Below, in pieces: positions 58,801-64,000 of a stretch of DNA of 64,000 nucleotides. Positions within the stretch are counted from its first letter, which is position 1. Each line of letters starts with the position of its first letter. Made by a program: the position numbers and the translations under genes. A model generated the notes under the pieces. The model did no database searches. It worked only from the letters and a program-made list of their open reading frames with translations, and had not been told where the DNA came from. This stretch comes from Emergencia timonensis (lineage in GTDB: Bacteria > Bacillota > Clostridia > Peptostreptococcales > Anaerovoracaceae), in contig NZ_FLKM01000008.1 in the NCBI RefSeq assembly GCF_900086585.1, forward strand, positions 1,116,001 to 1,180,000. The letters are read 5' to 3'.

Positions 58801-59425
58801 GTGTCCCAATTGTGAACACGAAATCACGATGAATCTCAACGAGTTTGTGGATGTTTCCACGGACCCGGAGTTCAAAGAGAAGATTATGAACGGGGAATTT
58901 TTCCTGATCAAATGTCCGGAGTGCGGCGACGAGACGTTGGTGGAATACCCGGTGATGTACATGGACCCAGATAAGAAGCTGACGATTTACATGGCGCCGG
59001 AGCACGAGGCGGACCTGCTGGAACAGCTGAACAGCCTGGAAGTGCCGGAAGGCGACCTGGACGAAGAGGCGATTTTCCGCGTGGTCGGAAACAGCGCGGA
59101 GCTTTTGGAGAAGATCTTGCTGGCTGACGGCGGCAGAGACGACCGGGTCATGGAGCTTTACAAGGCCATCATCGTGGAAAACATGAAGGAAGAGTGGCCT
59201 GATGTGAAAATCAGAGACCTCTTGTATTTCTTCGACAATGGCGAAGAGTATTTCATCATCTGGGACTACGACAATGCGGCCGGCGAACAGTTGACGGTCA
59301 ATGTGGACGATGAATTGTACACCCAGCTAAAAGATGACTATTTGGCGGCTTTGGCGATTCCGGCCAACAAGTACGCCGAGGTCAACGACAAGTGGCTGGC
59401 AGAGAGAATTGACGTGGTGGAATAG
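58781..59425 (+). CDS. CpXC-domain protein
   Basis: 214-residue soluble protein of the CpXC family, function unknown. Two paired cysteine motifs, FKCPNCEHEI (residues ~6-15) and IKCPECGDETL (~43-53), should bind one zinc. The rest is acidic alpha/beta without further motifs. Starts behind GAGGTGGAGT inside the end of scpB, so it is part of the scpAB transcript. Confidence 0.82.
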   Translation: MEKEKFKCPNCEHEITMNLNEFVDVSTDPEFKEKIMNGEFFLIKCPECGDETLVEYPVMYMDPDKKLTIYMAPEHEADLLEQLNSLEVPEGDLDEEAIFRVVGNSAELLEKILLADGGRDDRVMELYKAIIVENMKEEWPDVKIRDLLYFFDNGEEYFIIWDYDNAAGEQLTVNVDDELYTQLKDDYLAALAIPANKYAEVNDKWLAERIDVVE

Positions 59426-59431
59426 ATTGCA

Positions 59432-59457
59432 GGCGCTGCCGCTTTGGCAGCGTTTTG
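59432..59457 (+). terminator. Terminator after the scpAB-CpXC operon
   Basis: CGCTGCC (59434-59440) pairs with GGCAGCG (59446-59452), then TTTT. A second hairpin (GCGCA...TGCGC, 59483-59503, followed by TTTTT) lies just downstream and backs it up. Confidence 0.85.
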
Positions 59458-59529
59458 ACATATGGACAAATAGCAGAGAGCAGCGCATCGTGATGACGGT
59501 GCGCTTTTTGGTGGATATGATGTACATCT

Positions 59530-59564
59530 ATTGTGTTGTATTTTGCGTCACAATAGGCTATAAT
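59530..59564 (+). promoter_or_regulatory. Toxin-antitoxin promoter and probable operator
   Basis: TTGTAT (59536-59541), 17 bp, TATAAT (59559-59564). The inverted repeat ATTGTG / CACAAT (59530-59535, 59548-59553) brackets the -35 and spacer, fitting autorepression by the antitoxin. Confidence 0.65.
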
Positions 59565-59595
59565 ATAATCAACCAAGATGAAAGGTGGTGGGATT

Positions 59596-59895
59596 ATGGC
59601 AGCTAAGACGGCAAATGTTAATTCAAGGATGCAGTCTGATATCAAACAACAGGCTGAACGTATTCTTGAAAGGCTTGGGATTCCGCGCTCTGTTGCGATT
59701 GATATGTATTATCGCCAGATTATAGCACATAACGGTATTCCATTTTCAGTAACACTTCCTGCTAAGGTACCTGCACGTGATGAGATGACCAAGGCTGAAT
59801 TCAATCGTATGATGGCTACAGGTTTGCAGCAGGCGAAAGACGATGATTCCTTTAATGTCGATGAAGTATTTAAAGACCTGGAGACGAATATATGA
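59596..59895 (+). CDS. RelB/DinJ-family antitoxin
   Basis: 99-residue antitoxin with an N-terminal ribbon-helix-helix (TANVNSRMQSDIKQQAERILERLGIPRSVAIDMYYRQI, read over residues 4-41), the RelB/DinJ signature, and a C-terminal toxin-binding tail (FNVDEVFKDLETNI). It neutralises the toxin encoded next and represses the operon. ATG 59596 follows AAGGTGGTGGGATT. ATGA overlap with the toxin gene. Confidence 0.9.
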   Translation: MAAKTANVNSRMQSDIKQQAERILERLGIPRSVAIDMYYRQIIAHNGIPFSVTLPAKVPARDEMTKAEFNRMMATGLQQAKDDDSFNVDEVFKDLETNI

Positions 59896-60224
59896 AGTCA
59901 TATAGCGTAAGGATTACCAGACAAGCAAGAGAACACTTGAGAGGAATCAAATCATACATTGCGAATGAACTGCTTGCCCCAGAGGCTGCCGCAAATGCGA
60001 TAGCTGGTCTGAAAAAGGGAATAAAGAACCTGTCAACTATGCCGGAGAGAATCAAACTTACGGAAGAAGAACCGTGGCGCAGTCAGGGTATCCATCGAAT
60101 GAGAGTGAAAAATTATTATGTGTATTTCTGGATTGATGAAGAAAACAATATAGTCCAGGTAACTGCAGTAATCTATGTTGCCAGGGATCAGGCGGCACAG
60201 CTTGATATGATAGAAATGGAATAA
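59892..60224 (+). CDS. RelE/ParE-family toxin
   Basis: 110-residue RelE/ParE-fold toxin: TRQAREHLRGIKSYIANEL at the N-terminus, a central PWRSQGIHRMRVKNYYVYFWID core and VTAVIYVARDQAAQL at the C-terminus. RelE types cleave mRNA on the ribosome and ParE types poison gyrase; sequence alone does not settle which, though the central RMRVKNYYVYF and final YVARD look more ParE/YafQ-like. Translationally coupled to its antitoxin. Confidence 0.87.
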   Translation: MKSYSVRITRQAREHLRGIKSYIANELLAPEAAANAIAGLKKGIKNLSTMPERIKLTEEEPWRSQGIHRMRVKNYYVYFWIDEENNIVQVTAVIYVARDQAAQLDMIEME

Positions 60225-60748
60225 GTGAATGAGCGCACCCGTGAAGACGGTGTGATTTTTGGTGGGCATGCCTCTATGGGAGAGATATTGTGCCGATTGC
60301 TGATCCTGCTCTTTGCGATAAGGAAGTCAACCTCCATGCGTGAGGAAGCATCATCGCGGGAGGGGTTGGAGTAAAAATAGAGCTTATGGCCATTTGCTGT
60401 CAACATTTGCGCTACGACGTTTTCGACAATCATACCCATGTTAACCTCTAAATTATCGAACAAAAGCTTTTTGTAAATTTCAGAACTGACCTCGCCGTTT
60501 TCACTAAAGGCGTGACTGATCAACTGCCCGGTGTCTCCCATGCAGCACTTTAAAAGGGTTCGGTCCAGGTTTAAACTGAGACCAATGTTTGGTTCCGTGG
60601 AGTTATAACAATTGTTGACGATCATTGCATCCAACAGCCAGAACATTGCATCTTTATATTCATCAAACCGGGCGCCTTGCACCAAAAGGGCGCTTTTTCC
60701 GTTTCGCTTCTTCCACTGGAGAAGGTTCTCATAAATATTTCTACGCAT
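60188..60748 (-). pseudogene. Internally deleted AAA/DUF4143 ATPase remnant
   Basis: The frame starts at ATG 60748 (after AGGAGGCAGAAT) as a normal DUF4143 ATPase: MRRNIYENLLQWK...SALLVQGAR. It then jumps straight to the family's C-terminal part (FWLLDAMIVNNCYNSTEP, MGDTGQLISHAF, NLEVNMGMIVENVVAQML, MEVDFLIA). The P-loop lysine, Walker B and about 200 or more residues between are missing, and the last ~27 residues no longer match. The deletion keeps frame. ATP binding is impossible, so this is a relic. Confidence 0.82.
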
Positions 60749-60773
60749 ATTCTGCCTCCTGTCGTCACCATAA

Positions 60774-60872
60774 CACAAATCAAGAGTTTTTTCGATGCGA
60801 ACACCACATAAATCAAGAGATTTTTCCGGTGGAAAACCACACAAATCGATACTTTTTTCAAATTGATAAATT
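60774..60872. repeat. Three 33-bp direct repeats upstream of the DUF4143 remnant
   Basis: CACAAATCAAGAG (60774), CATAAATCAAGAG (60807) and CACAAATCGATAC (60840) recur with an exact 33-bp period, each followed by a T-run. In the minus frame they encode 11-residue repeats (KSLDLCG...), though a start upstream of them has no ribosome-binding site. They lie where the gene's promoter should be. The stretch from 60873 to 60977 shows no gene. Confidence 0.75.
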
Positions 60873-60977
60873 TTATCAATAAAATGCTCTTCTGACGGCT
60901 GTTTTATCACTTCTTAATGATAATAATTATCATTTTTGATAAACGTTGGCTGCTTACATTCGTTGGCAGAACCACTG

Positions 60978-61014
60978 AAACCCCTTGCATTTACAAGTGC
61001 AGGGGGTTTTTAAT
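60978..61014 (+). terminator. Orphan intrinsic terminator
   Basis: AAACCCCTTGCA pairs with TGCAGGGGGTTT (one bulge), followed by TTTTTA. No plus-strand gene directly precedes it; it may shield the sigma-54 promoter downstream from read-through. Confidence 0.75.
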
Positions 61015-61040
61015 GTAAAAATACTAAATAGTCTGACAAA

Positions 61041-61056
61041 TGGCACGGGTTTTGCA
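61041..61056 (+). promoter_or_regulatory. Sigma-54 (-24/-12) promoter
   Basis: TGGCACG-GGTT-TTGCA: GG (61042-61043) and GC (61054-61055) are separated by exactly 10 bases, and all consensus positions of the RpoN promoter match. It lies about 60 bases before the next start codon. Such promoters need an enhancer-binding AAA+ activator; none is encoded in the window. Confidence 0.87.
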
Positions 61057-61115
61057 TTATATTTAGCGTGATAACGTGAGAAAGCACAGAGACTTGAAGA
61101 TAGGAGGGTTCACCA

Positions 61116-62036
61116 ATGAACAATATACAGGAGACAGGTTTTCACTCTATGATGAAACAGCTCTACGGCGATTTCGGCGTCGATTCAGAAGTCGGCAGGC
61201 TGCGGAGTGTTTTGATGAGAAGGCCGGGTAAAGAAATCGAGGGTATCACGGACCCTGCGGCAGTAGCTATGAAAGAAATCTGGGACGTAGGAAAAGTCAG
61301 AGAAGAGCATGACGCTCTGGCAGAGATTTACAGGAGCAACGGCGTCGAAGTACATTACATCGAGGAGATGGCGCCGCACCTGCCCAATGCCGTTTATGCG
61401 AGAGATCTGGTTCTGATGACGCCAGAGGGCGCCATCGTCGCAAGACCGGCAGCAGGATGCCGCATCGGAGAGGAGGTTTACGCAGCTAGGCAACTTGCAA
61501 AGCTGGGCGTACCCATCATCAAGACAATCAATGGCGACGGCATCTTTGACGGCGCCTGCTGCTTGTGGATGGATCGCAAGACCTGCATGCTGGGATATGG
61601 CAAACGCTGCAATCCATCGGCGGCAGCCCAGGTAGAAGAGGAGCTGCGCAACATGGGCGTAGAACACCTGATCAAAGTAGAAATCCCAAGAGGTATGGCA
61701 CATCTGGACAGCTTTATGGCTTTTGCAGATCTGAAGGTAGCGCTGGTGCTGAAGATCGCCGCGCCGGATACCATCTACAGAGAGTTGGAGGAGAGGGAGT
61801 TCAACATCGTGGATATCCCGGACTACGAAGAGTTCGGGCGCTTCTGCCAGAATTTCGTAGCTCTGGAGCCGGGCAAAATCGTCATGCCGACAGGCTGTCC
61901 GAAGACGGTAAGCGCACTGGAAAAAGCCGGCGTTGAGTGTATGCAGCTGGATGTCAGCGAGATCATGAAGGGCAACGGGGCCATCCACTGTATGACGGCT
62001 TTCCTGAAGAGAGACAGCGTGCCCCTTTATAAATAA
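61116..62036 (+). CDS. Arginine-deiminase/amidinotransferase superfamily enzyme
   Basis: 306-residue guanidino-group-modifying enzyme (GME superfamily: arginine deiminases, dimethylargininases, amidinotransferases). Catalytic His196 in GMAHLDSF and Cys292 near the C-terminus in GAIHCMTAF; acidic substrate ligands near YARDLVLM. The length fits DDAH-like or small deiminases rather than classical ArcA. It would hydrolyse a guanidino compound to citrulline or an analogue plus amine. Behind AGGAGGGTTCACC and a sigma-54 promoter, and followed by an oligopeptide ABC importer, suggesting nitrogen acquisition from arginine-like peptides or compounds. Confidence 0.82.
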   Translation: MNNIQETGFHSMMKQLYGDFGVDSEVGRLRSVLMRRPGKEIEGITDPAAVAMKEIWDVGKVREEHDALAEIYRSNGVEVHYIEEMAPHLPNAVYARDLVLMTPEGAIVARPAAGCRIGEEVYAARQLAKLGVPIIKTINGDGIFDGACCLWMDRKTCMLGYGKRCNPSAAAQVEEELRNMGVEHLIKVEIPRGMAHLDSFMAFADLKVALVLKIAAPDTIYRELEEREFNIVDIPDYEEFGRFCQNFVALEPGKIVMPTGCPKTVSALEKAGVECMQLDVSEIMKGNGAIHCMTAFLKRDSVPLYK

Positions 62037-62069
62037 GATGCTTTTGCGAAAAAAGATAAGGAGGAACTT

Positions 62070-63752
62070 ATGAATGCGAAAAAAATGAAAAAAGTCAGTC
62101 TGCTCATCATCCTGGCTCTGACCGTGGGTTTGTTTGCAGGCTGCGGAGGCGGAGGCAATAGTGCAGGCCCGGTGAAAGACGACGGCAGCGTGGTACTGCG
62201 CATCCCGTTCAATGCAGAGCCGTCATCTCTGGATCCCGGATACGGCAACAGCTCTGACAGCATCTGTCCGCGAGGCATGATGTACGAAGGTTTAGTGAGA
62301 ATTTACGACAATAAAATTGAACCGGCCATGGCGGAAAGCTGGAAAGTCTCCAAGGATGGCCTGACCTATACTTTCAAGCTGCGCGACAGCAAATGGTCTG
62401 ACGGAGAACCAGTCACGGCCTACGACTTCGAATACGGCATCAAGCGTCTGCTGGATCCAAGTGACGAGGCGCCAAACGGAAACTATGCCTGGATGGGATA
62501 CTATTTCAAAAATGGACAGGAGTTCAACGAAGGAAAAGTGTCAGCAGATGAAGTAGGCGTAAAGGCTCTCGACGACAAGACCCTGCAGATTACGGCGGTC
62601 AAGAATATGCCGTATTTCCTGGATCTGATGAAGATGCCGTGCTTCTATCCGGTTAGAAAGGATGTCGCTGAAGAGTACGGCAAGGATTATGCCGCAGCGC
62701 CAGACAAGGTCGTCTGCAACGGTCCTTTCGTTCTCAAAGAGTGGGAACACGAAAGCAAGCTGGTATTTGAGAAAAATCCGAATTACTGGAATGCCGACAA
62801 TATCAATGTAGACGGGGTAGAAGCCTACATTATCTCTGAACAGGAAACTGTGATGAACATGTTCGACAACGGCGAACTGGACATCACCAACACCATCGAA
62901 AAAGAATATATCGATAAATACAAGGAAAAAGAAGAAGCGGTTTATATCGAGGGAGCAACGGTCTGGTACAACATCATCAACGTAAAGACCGACCGGGGCG
63001 AGATTTCGAAGCTGCTCAGGAATAAAAACTTCCGTCAGGCAGTGTCCTATGCCCTTGACCGCAACGCTATCGTGGACGCAGCCCGCGGAGACGGCTCCTT
63101 TGCCATCAGCCGCATGTGTCCTGACATGCTGTCGGTTTCAGATACCACGTTAGGTGAAAAGTATCCGCTTGATCCATATCCGGCAAAGGGAGATACAGAT
63201 AAGGCAAAGACCCTCTTTGAGAAAGCCCTGAAAGAGACAGGGATCAGCGCCGATAAGCTGCCAAAGCTGACACTTCTGACCTTTGACGACTCCACGGCAA
63301 AGACCACTGCAGAAATCATTCAGAACGTGATGAGCACCACCTTTGGATTAGAAGTGACCATCGACACCCAGACTTATTCTGCCAGGGTAGAGAAGGAGAA
63401 TAAAGGCGACTACGACTTCTGCATCACCAACTGGGCGCCTGACTACAACGATCCGATGACATTCCTGGAGTGCTACGAATCAAACAACAGCTATAACACC
63501 TATTTTGGCGGATATTCTAACGACAAATACGATCAGCTGATCAAATTCTGCAACACGACAAATGACATGAAGCAGAGAGCCGACAAGCTGTTCGAAGCAG
63601 AGAAGATGCTGGCAGACGAGATGGTCGGTGTACCGCTGTTCCAGACCAGCGGCTATTGGGGAAAGAAGACTTATGTCAGCGGCATCAGCAAATGCGGTTT
63701 TGGCGCAAACGATCCAGATCTTGCAAGGGTTCACTATGACGGAGACAAGTGA
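62070..63752 (+). CDS. Oligopeptide ABC transporter substrate-binding lipoprotein
   Basis: 560-residue family 5 (DppA/OppA-type) solute-binding protein. Lipoprotein signal with lipobox LFAGC (Cys27), then SSLDPGYGNSS, MYEGLVRIYDNKIEPAMAESW and the typical YTFKLRDSKWSDGEPVTAYDF region. It captures peptides or other ligands outside the membrane and passes them to the permease that follows. ATG 62070 follows AAGGAGGAACTT, 33 bases after the guanidino enzyme, so both share the sigma-54 promoter. Confidence 0.93.
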   Translation: MNAKKMKKVSLLIILALTVGLFAGCGGGGNSAGPVKDDGSVVLRIPFNAEPSSLDPGYGNSSDSICPRGMMYEGLVRIYDNKIEPAMAESWKVSKDGLTYTFKLRDSKWSDGEPVTAYDFEYGIKRLLDPSDEAPNGNYAWMGYYFKNGQEFNEGKVSADEVGVKALDDKTLQITAVKNMPYFLDLMKMPCFYPVRKDVAEEYGKDYAAAPDKVVCNGPFVLKEWEHESKLVFEKNPNYWNADNINVDGVEAYIISEQETVMNMFDNGELDITNTIEKEYIDKYKEKEEAVYIEGATVWYNIINVKTDRGEISKLLRNKNFRQAVSYALDRNAIVDAARGDGSFAISRMCPDMLSVSDTTLGEKYPLDPYPAKGDTDKAKTLFEKALKETGISADKLPKLTLLTFDDSTAKTTAEIIQNVMSTTFGLEVTIDTQTYSARVEKENKGDYDFCITNWAPDYNDPMTFLECYESNNSYNTYFGGYSNDKYDQLIKFCNTTNDMKQRADKLFEAEKMLADEMVGVPLFQTSGYWGKKTYVSGISKCGFGANDPDLARVHYDGDK

Positions 63753-63784
63753 TCCGCATCAAACCGATAGACAGGAACATTGCA

Positions 63785-63810
63785 GAGGGCGCGCCGGGTG
63801 GTGCGCCCTC
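63785..63810 (+). promoter_or_regulatory. Intercistronic hairpin after the binding-protein gene
   Basis: GAGGGCGC pairs perfectly with GCGCCCTC around a 10-base loop, without a T-run. Such stems after binding-protein genes usually protect the upstream mRNA, giving more binding protein than permease. Confidence 0.7.
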
Positions 63811-63827
63811 AGAAAGGATTGTGACTT

Positions 63828-64000
63828 ATGCTAAAATACACGCTTAAACGAATACTGATTGCAATTTTGACCTTGCTGATCCTTATTTCCGCCGTGTTTG
63901 TCATGATCAGGCTGCTGCCGGGAGACCCTTTCTCTGATCCTAAGGTGCCAGCGGCAACCCAGGAAAAGATGAGAGAGTATTATGGACTGGATGAACCGCT
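63828..64000 (+). CDS. Oligopeptide ABC transporter permease (3' truncated by window)
   Basis: First ~57 residues of a DppB/OppB-type permease: KYTLKRILIAILTLLILIS as the first membrane segment, then FVMIRLLPGDPFSD and YYGLDEP, all standard for this family. ATG 63828 follows AAAGGA with a 9-base spacer. The frame is open to the window end; further permease and ATPase genes are expected beyond it. Confidence 0.92.
   Translation, partial: MLKYTLKRILIAILTLLILISAVFVMIRLLPGDPFSDPKVPAATQEKMREYYGLDEP

Noticed and set aside
60753..60910. N-terminal extension of the DUF4143 remnant coding for three 11-residue repeats
   Set aside because: No ribosome-binding site lies before the upstream ATG, whereas ATG 60748 has AGGAGG and begins the conserved family sequence; the repeats are probably regulatory DNA.

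Overview
The window looks like a chromosomal segment of an anaerobic, gut-type Clostridia (Firmicutes) genome. Supporting features are strong AGGAGG ribosome-binding sites, Gram-positive style housekeeping operons (scpAB, tagO, BlaI/BlaR1-type signalling, YhbY), a 2-oxoacid:ferredoxin oxidoreductase subunit, hydrogenase-type nickel chaperones, many amino-acid transporters and two cyclic-di-GMP riboswitches. A relative of Anaerovoracaceae / Clostridiales family XIII is my best guess; this is inference, since no rRNA is present. I recognised no tRNA, rRNA, prophage, insertion sequence or CRISPR array.

Layout. 1-10.5 kb: end of a ferredoxin oxidoreductase gene, then two large secreted surface proteins with the same fibronectin-like C-terminal domain. 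Each sits behind a promoter, a GEMM-I (c-di-GMP-I) riboswitch and an intrinsic terminator. Between them is a BlaI repressor / M56 sensor protease / membrane protein operon with a perfect 19-bp inverted-repeat operator. 10.6-19.3 kb: Rpn-type nuclease with a 12-bp tandem repeat, cca, PAP2 phosphatase, AIM24 protein, glnS, a PD-(D/E)XK-like protein, and a Crp-family regulator divergent from a methyltransferase. 19.3-24 kb: a GntR regulator divergent from hypB - large Fe-S/FAD oxidoreductase - hypA, with identical palindromic operators at both promoters. 24-28 kb: two amino-acid exchangers on the minus strand and a prepilin-peptidase-like protein. 28.2-34.2 kb: a LysR-headed cluster (MFS transporter, Fe-S flavoprotein, EthD-like protein, histidine-rich LVIVD propeller) that looks like uptake and reductive conversion of an unidentified small molecule. 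34.3-42.1 kb: a membrane diguanylate cyclase, then yhbY-truA-dCMP deaminase-tagO-MATE, then a secreted subtilase. 42.2-45.1 kb: PhzF and two paralogous secreted lytic-transglycosylase-like proteins whose promoters share a WalR-like direct repeat at the same distance from the -10 box. 45.1-51.3 kb: two FCD-type GntR regulators bracketing two near-identical NSS sodium symporters and an amino-acid dehydrogenase. 51.4-54 kb: a TetR-controlled two-gene ABC exporter. 54.5-59.4 kb: mtnA, two EamA transporters, scpA, scpB and a CpXC protein. 59.5-64 kb: a RelB/RelE-type module, an internally deleted DUF4143 ATPase remnant, and a sigma-54-type promoter driving an arginine-deiminase-superfamily enzyme with an oligopeptide ABC importer that runs off the window.

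The parts connect. The diguanylate cyclase makes the ligand read by the two riboswitches, so cell-surface proteins are set by c-di-GMP. Several local regulators (BlaI, Crp, GntR x3, TetR) have clear palindromic sites at their own or neighbouring promoters. Nitrogen and amino-acid metabolism dominates the transport genes.

The least explained signals are: (1) a repeat family whose units are exactly 70 nt, bounded by GTTAYGCA / TGCRTAAC, mostly 23 nt apart, present as two intergenic arrays (47.4-47.8 kb and 54.0-54.3 kb); (2) the LysR-MFS-flavoprotein-EthD-LVIVD cluster with a folded intercistronic element; (3) the hypB-oxidoreductase-hypA operon without hydrogenase genes.
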